Positions 9,316 to 19,008 of a DNA stretch of 64,000 nt are shown here, piece after piece. The translations under genes were made by a program, and so were the position numbers. The stretch covers positions 62,001 through 126,000 of the forward strand of contig NZ_JFHE01000012.1 in NCBI RefSeq assembly GCF_000698555.1, written 5' to 3'. The notes beneath the pieces were generated by a model that ran no database searches, was not told the origin of the DNA, and was given only the letters and a program-made list of their open reading frames with translations. This DNA comes from Caballeronia grimmiae. Lineage in GTDB: Bacteria > Pseudomonadota > Gammaproteobacteria > Burkholderiales > Burkholderiaceae. Numbering within the stretch: position 1 is the stretch's first letter; each line of letters opens with the position of its first letter.

Positions 9316-10218
9316 ATGCCATCCATCACCGCCACGCGCGCCGGGCAGTTGCCGCTTGCAAGCATCGGCTGCATTCTCGCGTCGATGCTGTGCTTCGCCA
9401 TCGTCGATGCGCTCGCGAAAGTCGTCGCGATGCAGTATCCGCCCAACGAAGTGACGTTCTTTCGCATGCTGTTCGGCCTCGTCCCCGCGTGGGCGATGTG
9501 CTGCATCGGCAAGCGGTCACTGACCGGGCGCATCAGGACGCTCGACGTCAGAGGGCAAACGATGCGCGCGCTGACGCTGCTCGGCGCATCCGGCTTCTTC
9601 TTCGCGGGGCTTCCGTTCATCCCGCTCGGGGAAGCGGTCGCGATTGCCTATTCGGAGACGCTGATCGTCGTCGTGCTCGCGCCGTTCATCCTCAAGGAGA
9701 AGCTGACGACGCGCGGCGCATGGTCCGCGTGCATCGGCTTCGCGGGCGTGCTGCTGGTCGTGCGGCCCGGGGGCGGTGAAGCCAACTGGTTCGGCCCGTT
9801 GCTGCTGCTCGCGAGCGCGCTCTTCGGCGCGTTGTCGATCATGCAGATCAAGCGTATCCGCGCCACCGACGATTCCCGCACGACAGTGTTCTTTTTCAGC
9901 GCGGTCGGCACGGTCGTCACCGCATGCACGCTGCCCTTCAGCTGGAAGACCCCGACGCTGCAGGCGCTCGCCATCATGGCGCTGCTGGGCGCGTTCGCAA
10001 CAGCGGGACAATTGCTGATGACCGTCGCCTATCGCCGCGCCGACGCGGGCGCGCTCGCACCGTTCAACTACACGAGCATCGTATGGGCCGCGTTGTTCGG
10101 CTATCTCGCGTGGGGCGAGACGATCGGGACGCTGTCGCTTGCGGGGATCGCGCTGATCGTCGGCAGTGCGATTGCGGTCGCGTGGCAGCGCAAGTTGCCG
10201 GAGGGACCGAACGCGTGA
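9316..10218 (+). CDS. EamA/DMT-family inner-membrane transporter
   Basis: About 300 residues with roughly ten hydrophobic segments in two EamA-like halves: residues 10-140 with FRMLFGLVPAW and SETLIVVVLAPFILKEKL, and 150-290 with FNYTSIVWAALFGYLAWGE. The drug/metabolite superfamily exports amino acids, nucleobases or other small metabolites; this one's substrate is unknown. The ATG at 9316 is chosen over a TTG at 9307 that directly follows the previous stop. The short gap to the TfoX-like gene suggests a three-gene unit from the lipoprotein onward. Confidence 0.85.
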   Translation: MPSITATRAGQLPLASIGCILASMLCFAIVDALAKVVAMQYPPNEVTFFRMLFGLVPAWAMCCIGKRSLTGRIRTLDVRGQTMRALTLLGASGFFFAGLPFIPLGEAVAIAYSETLIVVVLAPFILKEKLTTRGAWSACIGFAGVLLVVRPGGGEANWFGPLLLLASALFGALSIMQIKRIRATDDSRTTVFFFSAVGTVVTACTLPFSWKTPTLQALAIMALLGAFATAGQLLMTVAYRRADAGALAPFNYTSIVWAALFGYLAWGETIGTLSLAGIALIVGSAIAVAWQRKLPEGPNA

Positions 10219-10346
10219 CGCGCGAAGATCGAAAATGACGCGCTGTCATTTTGCAGGGTTACACTGAACGCGCAGTGCCGACATCGCTGGCGCGAACGAA
10301 CCATCGTTCGCACCGCTTCATTCACGACTCATTTTTCTATCATCCG

Positions 10347-10511
10347 ATGAAAACTGCCTTCAAGAAGACCCTCGCGTTGTTCGTGCTGGCGGCGTTTGCC
10401 GCACCGACGCTGTCGTTTGCAACGGCCGAATATCCGTCGAATCAAAAGCGCCCCGCGTACAGCAAAACGCACAAGCACCATAAGCATCAGAAGAAGGCGC
10501 CGGCGCAGTAA
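10347..10511 (+). CDS. Small secreted Lys/His-rich protein
   Basis: 54 residues. A typical Sec signal peptide (MKTAFKKTLALFVLAAFAAPTLSFA) with likely cleavage after ATA or SFA leaves a mature peptide of about 28 residues. That peptide is almost entirely polar and basic, ending in KTHKHHKHQKKAPAQ. Similar short exported basic peptides occur in Burkholderiaceae without known function; His clusters can bind metals, but that is speculation here. An AT-containing stretch precedes the start, and no strong ribosome site is seen. Base composition of the gene is ordinary for the window. Confidence 0.6.
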   Translation: MKTAFKKTLALFVLAAFAAPTLSFATAEYPSNQKRPAYSKTHKHHKHQKKAPAQ

Positions 10512-10527
10512 CGCGGCACCGAATGCG

Positions 10528-10569
10528 CGCGGCCGCCTGCGTGCAACTTACACCACGTACGCGGCCGCG
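10528..10569. terminator. Hairpin between convergent genes, possible bidirectional terminator
   Basis: CGCGGCCGC at 10528-10536 pairs with GCGGCCGCG at 10561-10569. Continuing inward, CGT at 10540-10542 pairs with ACG at 10555-10557. It lies between the stops of the small secreted protein and the convergent hypothetical gene. There is no T-run, so termination is a guess from position. Confidence 0.35.
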
Positions 10570-10580
10570 TTCATCGCGCT

Positions 10581-11207
10581 TCAGCCGGCATCGCCGGAAC
10601 TGATCACCGCCTGCATGCTCTTCAGGAGCTTGCGCAAATAGCCGAGCAGGCCGACGACATCGCCGAATGCGATGAAGCCTGTTTCCGCGCCATCGCCGAA
10701 TAACGCCGCACCGTCCAGCGTCTTGTCGATGATGAGACCGCCATACGCCGCATGAGGCACGTACTCATCCGCGCCGATGCGAAAGCGCTCGCCATTCACG
10801 GCAGCATCGCGCAGGCGCATCAGGAACTGCACTTCGGGCGTGCGCGAACTCGACAGCCGATGCACGTCGAAGAAGTCCGCCACCGCGAGAATCGCATTCA
10901 GGCACGGCACACGCAGGGCGAACGTCATGCGCTGCGATGCGTCGGGCAGCGTCGGCCACGGCTGCAGCGCATCTTGCGGCTCCTCTTTCATCGGCATGCC
11001 GTCTTCGCTATGCGCGTGCGCTTCGGGATGCGCGCGCCGATGTTCCACCAGCCGCGCCAGCGCGCTGAAGTCCGGCGCGCGCTGGCCGTTCTCGATCCAG
11101 TCGGCCAGCAAGCCGGCGTGCGTGCAAAGCGACAGCAATTGCGCGTCGATGAACGCGACGCCGAGCCTGCACGGGTCGAGTTGCGGCGTGCTGTGAGTGT
11201 CGGACAT
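10581..11207 (-). CDS. Hypothetical cytoplasmic protein
   Basis: 208 residues that I do not recognise. No signal peptide or membrane helix. Visible features are an acidic/His-containing linker around residues 55-75 (HPEAHAHSEDGMPMKEE), a mixed alpha/beta middle with RVPCLNAILAVADFFDVHRL, and a C-terminal hydrophobic helix with GFIAFGDVVGLLGYLRKLLKSM. The start at 11207 is well supported by AAGGAG six bases upstream. Codon use looks like that of the neighbours. It lies downstream of, and on the same strand as, the porin gene, with a 78-bp gap. Confidence 0.65.
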   Translation of the reverse strand: MSDTHSTPQLDPCRLGVAFIDAQLLSLCTHAGLLADWIENGQRAPDFSALARLVEHRRAHPEAHAHSEDGMPMKEEPQDALQPWPTLPDASQRMTFALRVPCLNAILAVADFFDVHRLSSSRTPEVQFLMRLRDAAVNGERFRIGADEYVPHAAYGGLIIDKTLDGAALFGDGAETGFIAFGDVVGLLGYLRKLLKSMQAVISSGDAG

Positions 11208-11285
11208 CCTCGTCTCCTTGATATTGACTACGCGCGCTGAACCGCAAATTCCGCGCCCGCGAGAAAGCCGACACGCTCGGCATGA

Positions 11286-12422
11286 TCAGAACAGATTGCG
11301 CAGTCCGACCGATACGCCCGTCTGGTTCGATCTGCCCGGCAACTCGACGAAGCCCGCGCCCGTGACCTTGTTGAAGTCCACGGTGCCATACACTTCGGTG
11401 CGTTTCGACAACGCATATTCCGCGAGCGCGACGCCCGTGTAGCGATTGCCGCTGCCCGTCTCGCCGCCGCCGATCGCCGCGTTCTTCATGTGGTCGTAGT
11501 AGAACGCACCCGTGAGCAGCAGCGCAGGCGTGACTTGCCACGTGACGCCCGCGAACGGGCCATCGTCGCGCCGGCCCGAACCCTTGAGGATGTCGACGCC
11601 GGACACCAGGTTGCGTTGCGAGAGCAGACTGTCGACGAAGCCGGTGTCGTCGGTCGAATGCAGATAGCCCGCATACAGCTTCGCGGACCCGATCGTGTAG
11701 ACGATGTTCGCGTTCCAGATTTTCTGCTTGTTGCTCGCGTTGTCGCTGTTCTGCTGATAGCCGCCGCCGATCGACAGCGGCCCCATTGCATACGACGCCG
11801 TGAAGCCGTACATGTTGCCCGCGCCGAGATGCCCCGGCACCTGGCCCGAGAAGCCGCCGGGACCGGTCGCGGTGTAGTTGGTGCCGAACGAGTACATCGC
11901 GCCGATGGTCAGGCCCGCGAACGTGCCGTTGTACTTGACGGCGTTGTCCGCATAGAGGCCCGCGCCGAGCGCGACCGGCAGCCATGCATTCTCGAAGTAA
12001 TTGCCGACGGTGAGCGGATCGTAGGTATCGCCGAGCATGTCGAAGAGCGGCGTTTTCTGGCGGCCGAGCGTGAGCGCACCATACTGGTTCGCAAGCCCGA
12101 CATACGCCGCGCGATTGAAGGCGCGCTGGCTATCCGAATACTGGCCGTTGTTCAGTTCCACGCCGCCTTCGAGGCGAAAGATCGCCGTCAGTCCGCCGCC
12201 GAGATCTTCCGTTCCCTTGAGGCCGATACGGCTGTTCGTGACCGCGCCGTTCGTCATGTAGAGCTTGCCGTCGTTGTTGGCGTTCGCGTTGGTCAGATAC
12301 CGCACGCTGACGTCGGCGACGCCATACAGCGTCACGGAGCTTTGCGCGAATGCGGACTGGCAGGCGCATGCGATGGCGGATACGGCAAGCGCGGTGGCCG
12401 CGCGGGAGGTGATCGTCTTCAT
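11286..12422 (-). CDS. Gram-negative general porin (OpcP/Omp32 type)
   Basis: 378 residues. A signal peptide ending near AQS is followed by SSVTLYGVADVSVRYLTN, the standard N-terminus of mature beta-proteobacterial porins. It then has alternating strand-turn sequence, the GLKGTEDLGGGLTAIFRLEGG and GRQKTPLFDMLGDTYDP (constriction loop 3) landmarks, and the C-terminal Phe of GLRNLF needed for outer-membrane insertion by BAM. It should form a trimeric 16-stranded diffusion pore. Burkholderiaceae carry many paralogues, so a specific symbol is not justified. No strong ribosome site is visible at 12422. Confidence 0.93.
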   Translation of the reverse strand: MKTITSRAATALAVSAIACACQSAFAQSSVTLYGVADVSVRYLTNANANNDGKLYMTNGAVTNSRIGLKGTEDLGGGLTAIFRLEGGVELNNGQYSDSQRAFNRAAYVGLANQYGALTLGRQKTPLFDMLGDTYDPLTVGNYFENAWLPVALGAGLYADNAVKYNGTFAGLTIGAMYSFGTNYTATGPGGFSGQVPGHLGAGNMYGFTASYAMGPLSIGGGYQQNSDNASNKQKIWNANIVYTIGSAKLYAGYLHSTDDTGFVDSLLSQRNLVSGVDILKGSGRRDDGPFAGVTWQVTPALLLTGAFYYDHMKNAAIGGGETGSGNRYTGVALAEYALSKRTEVYGTVDFNKVTGAGFVELPGRSNQTGVSVGLRNLF

Positions 12423-12828
12423 GTTTGTTTTTGCGTTGTTGCTGTTCGATGAGATGCGCCCATTCGCGCGGCTTTCGTTTCGCCGTCCAGGATCGCGGGC
12501 GCGACCGCGCCGTGAACGGGCACGCGGACTTTTATCACATCAAATATCGCAGCGCATAGGCTCTGGCAAGCGGGTCGCCCCGCGTGTTGTGTTTAGCGCA
12601 AAACGGGCGGGCGTTCAGGCGGCGCTCGAATGAGGATGAGTGAGCGCCGCATGATAGTTAGCATTGCGAACGTTCTAAGCGAATCTTTGCCTTTGCGCCC
12701 TTGTGCGAACGCGAGCAAACGTAGTAGCCACGTCATACGTAAAGGCAAAGCCCGATTGCAGCCCTCGCTTAATAGCCGTTATGCTTGAGAAAACGACACA
12801 CTCGCAGACAGAAAGAGGGAGACATTCC
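12423..12828. other. Divergent intergenic region between porin and GST genes
   Basis: A 406-bp gap without a convincing gene, holding the divergent promoters. The one structure I see is a 10-bp inverted repeat, CTTTGCCTTT at 12685-12694 and AAAGGCAAAG at 12741-12750, 46 bases apart. A perfect ribosome site belongs to the GST gene. Confidence 0.5.
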
Positions 12829-13455
12829 ATGCTGACGATCTGGGGCCGAGCCAATTCGGTCAACGTGCAGAAAGTACTGTGGTGCTGCGACGAGCTGGGA
12901 GTGGGATACGAGCGCATCGACGCGGGCATGCAGTTCGGCCGCAATCACGAGCCCGACTATCTCGCGATGAACCCGATGGGCCGCGTGCCGACGCTCGTCG
13001 ACGGCGACTTCGTGCTGTGGGAATCGAACGCGATCATCCGTTATCTGGCGATGCAGTACGGCGAAGGCAGCGCCATCTATCCCGCCGATCCAAAGCTGCG
13101 CGCGAGCGTCGATCGCTGGCTCGACTGGACACTGTCCACGCTCCAGCCTGCGGAACGCCCGGTGTTCTGGGGCTATATCCGCACGCCCGAGGCCAAGCGC
13201 CATTTGAAGCAACTGGAAGCCGATGCGCGCGAAGTCGAGGCGCTATGGCGGGTGATCGACGCGCACCTGAAGGGCCGCGACTTCGTCGAAGGCAATGCGT
13301 TTTCGCTGGCGGATCTCGTTATCGCGGCTTATGCGCGGCGCTGGTATGGCATCGCGGAACTCGAACGGCCCGCGCTGCCCGACCTCGAACGCTGGTACGC
13401 GCAACAGTCGGCGCGCCCGGGGTTTCAACGCTATGTCGCACCGGAACTGACCTGA
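12829..13455 (+). CDS. Glutathione S-transferase family protein
   Basis: 208 residues with a thioredoxin-like N-domain (LTIWGRANSVNVQKVLWCCDELG; the Ser near residue 10 is in the usual catalytic position). The cis-Pro and glutathione-gamma-Glu binding motif NPMGRVPTLVDGDFVLWESNAIIRYL follows. The all-helical C-domain contains SLADLVIAAYARRW. This matches the beta/theta-like bacterial GSTs used in detoxification; the substrate is unknown. The start has GAGGGAGAC five bases upstream. The next gene, 23 bases downstream, is a second and different GST, so the two are likely co-transcribed. Confidence 0.9.
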   Translation: MLTIWGRANSVNVQKVLWCCDELGVGYERIDAGMQFGRNHEPDYLAMNPMGRVPTLVDGDFVLWESNAIIRYLAMQYGEGSAIYPADPKLRASVDRWLDWTLSTLQPAERPVFWGYIRTPEAKRHLKQLEADAREVEALWRVIDAHLKGRDFVEGNAFSLADLVIAAYARRWYGIAELERPALPDLERWYAQQSARPGFQRYVAPELT

Positions 13456-13478
13456 ACGCACTTATCGCCGATACGGAC

Positions 13479-14111
13479 ATGACCATCGAACTGCACACAT
13501 GGAACACGCCCAATGGGCGCAAGATCAGCGTTGCGCTCGAAGAGATGCAACTGCCTTATACCGTGAAGACAGTCGACATCACGAAGGGCGAGCAGCATGC
13601 GCCCGAATTTCTGCGCATCAGCCCGAACAACCGCATCCCCGCGATCGTCGATCCGGACGGGCCCGATGGCCAGCCGATCAGCGTCTTCGAATCGGGCGCG
13701 ATCCTGCTCTATCTCGGCGAGAAGACCGGCCAGTTTCTGCCCGCGAGCCTGCGCGATCGCGTGCCGGTGCTCGAATGGCTGATGTGGCAGATGGGCGGCT
13801 TCGGCCCGATGCCGGGACAGGTGCATCACTTCCGCATGGTCGAAGCGGAAAGCGACCGGCGTTACGGCCTCAAGCGTTATTCCGACGAAACGCGCCGCCT
13901 CTATGGCGTGCTCGACAAGCGCCTTGCCGATGTCGAATACGTCGCGGGCGCGCTGTCGGTGGCGGACTTCGCGATTCTCGGCTGGGCGTGGCGGCACGAG
14001 CGTCATCAGGTTTCGCTCGACGAGTACCCGAACGTCAAACGCTGGTACGAAGCGCTGTTCGCGAGGCCCGGCGTGCAGCGCGGCTTCGAAGTGAAACTCG
14101 ACCTGTCCTGA
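13479..14111 (+). CDS. Glutathione S-transferase, YfcG/YghU-like
   Basis: 210 residues. The start ELHTWNTPNGRKISVALEEM, the DITKGEQHAPEFLRISPNNRIPAIVDPDGPDG block and WLMWQMGGFGPMPGQVHHF are hallmarks of the Nu-class (YfcG/YghU-like) GSTs. In E. coli these act as disulfide-bond reductases with two bound glutathiones. The family's N-terminal Thr in the TPNG motif is present. It is only about 40 percent similar by eye to the preceding GST, so this is not a recent duplication. It is followed after 67 bases by the acyl-CoA synthetase gene. Confidence 0.9.
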   Translation: MTIELHTWNTPNGRKISVALEEMQLPYTVKTVDITKGEQHAPEFLRISPNNRIPAIVDPDGPDGQPISVFESGAILLYLGEKTGQFLPASLRDRVPVLEWLMWQMGGFGPMPGQVHHFRMVEAESDRRYGLKRYSDETRRLYGVLDKRLADVEYVAGALSVADFAILGWAWRHERHQVSLDEYPNVKRWYEALFARPGVQRGFEVKLDLS

Positions 14112-14178
14112 CGCGCCGCCGCTGTCAGGCACGCGTAATATGAGCGGCATTCGAGCCCGACGCAACAAGGAGACGATG

Positions 14179-15822
14179 ATGACCGCGCATATGTACGACG
14201 AGGGCCTTCCCAAGACCGTCGCCAACTTCGTGGCGCTGACGCCGCTGACTTTCATCGAACGCGCGGCGTCGGTGTATCCGGCGCGGCCCGCCATCGTGCA
14301 TGGCGAGATACGGCGCACGTGGGCCGAGACATATGAGCGAACGCGGCGGCTGGCATCGGCGCTGGCCGCGCGTGGCATCGGCATCGGCGATACGGTCGCG
14401 GCCATGCTCTCCAACACGCCCGAGATGGTGGAAGCGCACTTCGGCGTGCCGATGACGGGCGCTGTGCTCAACACGCTCAACACGCGGCTCGATGCCGCCA
14501 CGCTCGCGTTCATGCTGACGCACGGCGAAGCGAAAGCGGTGCTCGTGGACCGCGAGTTCGCCGGCGTGATGAAGAAGGCGCTCGAACAGGTGCCGCAGCC
14601 GGTCTTCGTGATCGATGTCGATGACTCGCAGTATGCGGGCGACGGCGAGCGCATCGGCGAAATCGACTATGAAGCGCTGCTCGCGGGCGGCGATCCCGCG
14701 TATGAATGGTCGCCGCCATCGGATGAATGGAACGCCATCTGCCTCAATTACACATCGGGAACGACGGGTAATCCGAAGGGCGTCGTCTATCACCATCGCG
14801 GCGCCTATACGAACGCGGTCAGCAATATCCTCGAATGGGACATGCCGAAGCATGCAGTGTATCTGTGGACCTTGCCGATGTTCCATTGCAACGGCTGGTG
14901 CTTTCCCTGGACCGTCGCTGCCCGCGCGGGCGTGAACGTGTGCCTGCGCAAGGTCGATGCGAAGACCATCTTCGAGCTGATCCGCAACGAGGGCGTCACT
15001 CACTATTGCGGCGCGCCGATCGTGCAGAACCTGCTCGTCAACGCACCGGACGAGATGAAGCAGGGCATCGCGCACAAGGTCCATGCGATGGTCGCGGGCG
15101 CCGCGCCGCCCGCCGCGATGATCGAAGGCATGGAGCGGCTCGGCTTCGAACTGACGCACGTGTACGGACTCACGGAAGTCTACGGCCCCGCGACCGTCTG
15201 CGCGCAGCAAGCGGAATGGAGCGCGCTCGATATCGGCGAGCGGGCGCGGCTCAATGCGCGTCAGGGCGTGCGCTATCACTTGCAGGATGCGGTCAGCGTG
15301 CTCGATCCGCTCACCATGCAGCCCGTTCCCCGCGACGGCGAGACCATCGGCGAGATCATGTTTCGCGGCAACATCGCGATGAAGGGGTATCTGAAGAACA
15401 CCAAGGCCACCGAGGAAGCGTTTCGCGGCGGCTGGTTTCATACCGGCGATCTGGCCGTTGCGTATCCGGATGGTTATGTCCGCATCAAGGATCGCAGCAA
15501 GGACATCATCATTTCGGGCGGCGAGAACATCTCGAGCATCGAAGTGGAGGACGTGCTGTACCGGCATCCGGCGGTGCTGGCGGTGGCCGTCGTCGCGAAG
15601 CCGGACGCGCGCTGGGGCGAGACGCCGTGCGCGTTCGTCGAGACGAAGGCCGGCGCGCAGGTCACTGCGGACGAACTGATTGCGCATTGCAAGGCGCATC
15701 TCGCGGGCTTCAAGGTGCCGCGTGCCGTCGAGTTCTGCGAGTTGCCGAAGACATCGACCGGGAAGATTCAAAAGTTCGAACTGCGCAAGCGCGCGGGCTC
15801 GGTTGCGGCAATCGACGTTTGA
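14179..15822 (+). CDS. AMP-forming acyl-CoA synthetase
   Basis: 547 residues of the ANL superfamily. Adenylation motifs present are the P-loop YTSGTTGNPKGVVYHHRG, THVYGLTEVYGP, the hinge-region GWFHTGDLAVAYPDGYVRIKDRSKDII and the catalytic-Lys tail KTSTGKIQKFELR. It activates a carboxylic acid to the CoA thioester through an acyl-AMP intermediate. The protein resembles medium/long-chain or methylthioalkanoate-type synthetases (FadD/DmdB-like), but the acid is unknown. Two adjacent ATGs at 14176 and 14179 compete; AAGGAG at 14167-14172 favours 14179 by spacing. The enoyl-CoA hydratase gene follows 13 bases after the stop, which supports a role in acid breakdown. Confidence 0.9.
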   Translation: MTAHMYDEGLPKTVANFVALTPLTFIERAASVYPARPAIVHGEIRRTWAETYERTRRLASALAARGIGIGDTVAAMLSNTPEMVEAHFGVPMTGAVLNTLNTRLDAATLAFMLTHGEAKAVLVDREFAGVMKKALEQVPQPVFVIDVDDSQYAGDGERIGEIDYEALLAGGDPAYEWSPPSDEWNAICLNYTSGTTGNPKGVVYHHRGAYTNAVSNILEWDMPKHAVYLWTLPMFHCNGWCFPWTVAARAGVNVCLRKVDAKTIFELIRNEGVTHYCGAPIVQNLLVNAPDEMKQGIAHKVHAMVAGAAPPAAMIEGMERLGFELTHVYGLTEVYGPATVCAQQAEWSALDIGERARLNARQGVRYHLQDAVSVLDPLTMQPVPRDGETIGEIMFRGNIAMKGYLKNTKATEEAFRGGWFHTGDLAVAYPDGYVRIKDRSKDIIISGGENISSIEVEDVLYRHPAVLAVAVVAKPDARWGETPCAFVETKAGAQVTADELIAHCKAHLAGFKVPRAVEFCELPKTSTGKIQKFELRKRAGSVAAIDV

Positions 15823-15835
15823 GGGAGTCTATTCG

Positions 15836-16621
15836 ATGAGCGATAGCGAAGCACTCGTCCTGGTGGAACACGACGCATACGGCATACAAGGCGCGGTCCG
15901 GCTCACGATGAATCGCCCGCGTGCGTTCAACGCGTTGTCGGAGGCGATGCTCGATGCGATGGAGCGCGAGCTGCAACGCATCGGCGAATCGGATGCGCGC
16001 GTCGTGGTGATTGCCGGCGAAGGGCGTGCGTTTTGCGCGGGCCACGATCTGAAGGAGATGCGCCAGGAGCCTGCGCTCGACTACTATCGCGAACTCTTCG
16101 CGCGCTGTTCCCGCATGATGCTGACGATACAGCGCATGCCGCAGCCGGTCATCGCGCGGGTGCATGGCATCGCGACGGCGGCGGGCTGTCAGCTCGTCGC
16201 GATGTGCGATCTCGCGGTCGCATCGGATGGGGCGCGGTTTGCGGTATCGGGCGTGAATGTGGGGCTTTTCTGCGCGACGCCGGGTGTGGCGCTTTCACGC
16301 AACGTATCGCGCAAGGCCGCGTTCGAGATGCTCGTGACGGGCGATTTCATCGATGCGCAGACCGCGAAGGAACGCGGACTCGTGAATCGCGTGGCCGCGC
16401 CGGGCGAACTCGACGATGCCGTCCGCGCGCTCGCATCGAGCATCGCGGGCAAGCCGCGCGAAGCGGTCGCGGCGGGCAAGCGGCTTTTCTATCGGCAACT
16501 GGAAACGGGCATCGAATCGGCTTATGCGCTCGCATCGGAGACGATGGCCTGCAACATGATGGACGAAGCCACGCTCGAAGGCACGCAGGCGTTCATCGAG
16601 AAGCGGCCGCCGCGCTGGTGA
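15836..16621 (+). CDS. Enoyl-CoA hydratase/isomerase family protein
   Basis: 261 residues of the crotonase fold. FCAGHDLKEM is the first oxyanion-hole segment and RVHGIATAAGCQLVAMCDLAVAS the second. The C-terminal MACNMMDEATLEGTQAFIEKRPPRW is typical of the clade annotated as enoyl-CoA hydratase. The usual catalytic Glu positions of the mitochondrial hydratase are not clearly conserved, so isomerase or hydrolase activity remains possible. The start at 15836 has GAGGGAG eight bases upstream. The gene sits directly behind the acyl-CoA synthetase, as expected for one operon that activates and then hydrates an unsaturated acyl-CoA. Confidence 0.9.
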   Translation: MSDSEALVLVEHDAYGIQGAVRLTMNRPRAFNALSEAMLDAMERELQRIGESDARVVVIAGEGRAFCAGHDLKEMRQEPALDYYRELFARCSRMMLTIQRMPQPVIARVHGIATAAGCQLVAMCDLAVASDGARFAVSGVNVGLFCATPGVALSRNVSRKAAFEMLVTGDFIDAQTAKERGLVNRVAAPGELDDAVRALASSIAGKPREAVAAGKRLFYRQLETGIESAYALASETMACNMMDEATLEGTQAFIEKRPPRW

Positions 16622-16629
16622 GGGTCGAA

Positions 16630-17025
16630 TCATTCCGCATGCGTCACCGGATGCCGGTCGAGCCACGCGTTCTCTTCATCGCTGAACAACCTTGACCGCG
16701 TAAGAAAGCGCAGCCCCGTCGGACGTTCCAGCGAGAACATGCCGCCATTGCCCGGCACGCAATCGATGACGAGTTGCGTATGCCGCCAGTATTCGAACTG
16801 CGATTCGCTCATATAGAAAGGCATGCCCGCGATATCGCCAAGCCGCACGTCCGATCCGCCGACGATGAACTCGCCCGCCGGAAAGCACATCGGTGCGCTG
16901 CCGTCGCAGCATCCGCCGGATTGATGAAAGAGCACCGCGCCATGCTGCGCCGTGAGCGTGTCGATCAGCGCAATGGCGGCAGGCGTCGCGATCACGCGCG
17001 GCACGTCCTCGTTGTTTTCGCTCAT
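16630..17025 (-). CDS. DUF779 domain protein
   Basis: 131 residues. Cys-rich QSGGCCDGSAPMCFP and the FYMSESQFEYWRHTQLVIDCVPGNGGMFSLE block are characteristic of DUF779. These short proteins of unknown function are repeatedly found next to NAD-dependent acetaldehyde dehydrogenases of the ExaC/AldB type, as here. The conserved Cys residues suggest metal binding or a redox role, but none is proven. The start at 17025 has GGAG eight bases upstream. The gene follows the aldehyde dehydrogenase on the same strand after 51 bases, so they are very likely co-transcribed. Confidence 0.88.
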   Translation of the reverse strand: MSENNEDVPRVIATPAAIALIDTLTAQHGAVLFHQSGGCCDGSAPMCFPAGEFIVGGSDVRLGDIAGMPFYMSESQFEYWRHTQLVIDCVPGNGGMFSLERPTGLRFLTRSRLFSDEENAWLDRHPVTHAE

Positions 17026-17076
17026 TGCATGTCTCCGGGCCGCCCGGCGATGCGGCGGCCCTGCTTTCACGAAGGT

Positions 17077-18597
<1,521 letters not shown>

Positions 18598-19008
18598 CTA
18601 TGTGCTCCTCACATGTCGATATGAACGGCCCGCGATCGATGTCATCTTCGCCAGCGCGACCGCATCTGCGAGTTCCATGCCATTGCGTACGCAAAGGCTC
18701 GAAGCATTGACGGGCGGACGCTTTCGCTCCGTTTGCGCTCATGTGCGCCTGACGCTCGCTGTTCACATTCGCTACAGGTGCCACTCGCGCTGTAGCCCAA
18801 CAGCACAGGGCTGGGGCAAACGCTTATGCCAGCACGGTTCATATTGCAAAGCCTATCGCTCTTGTCTAAGGTCATGCGCAGCCGTCATGCGTTGCGGCCG
18901 TCATATGCCGGTTCATCGCATGTTCGACGCAACGCGAGCGCGGCCACGACAAAGCAAAAATGAGCGCGCCGGCAGTACGCCGACGATCGGCGCGCCACGG
19001 AGACCACG
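18598..19008. other. Divergent intergenic region, aldehyde dehydrogenase / OFA transporter
   Basis: A 411-bp gap. No open frame of either strand looks coding. It contains the inverted-repeat cluster at 18771-18805 listed separately and must hold the promoters for both flanking genes. A search by eye for a -24/-12 promoter gave no match with correct spacing. Confidence 0.5.
18771..18805. promoter_or_regulatory. Cluster of CTGT/ACAG inverted repeats, candidate activator or repressor site
   Basis: GCTACAG at 18771-18777 and CTGTAGC at 18790-18796 form a perfect 7-bp inverted repeat with a 12-base spacer. The second arm is reused in GCTGT-N6-ACAGC at 18789-18804. Such overlapping half-sites upstream of an ExaC-type gene suggest a cooperative regulator site. 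The regulator is unknown. Confidence 0.4.

Noticed and set aside
13479..14111. Second GST as a recent duplicate of the first
   Set aside because: The N-terminal active-site and C-domain sequences differ clearly (NSVNVQ versus TPNGRK), so they belong to different GST classes.
14125..15771. 548-codon minus-strand frame opposite the acyl-CoA synthetase
   Set aside because: No family resemblance and low-complexity Arg/Asp/Ala composition; the plus frame has all ANL motifs.
18600..18800. Sigma-54 type promoter upstream of the ExaC-type gene
   Set aside because: TGGCAC occurs on the minus strand at 18778-18783 but the downstream GC element is misplaced by two bases, and no other site has correct -24/-12 spacing.
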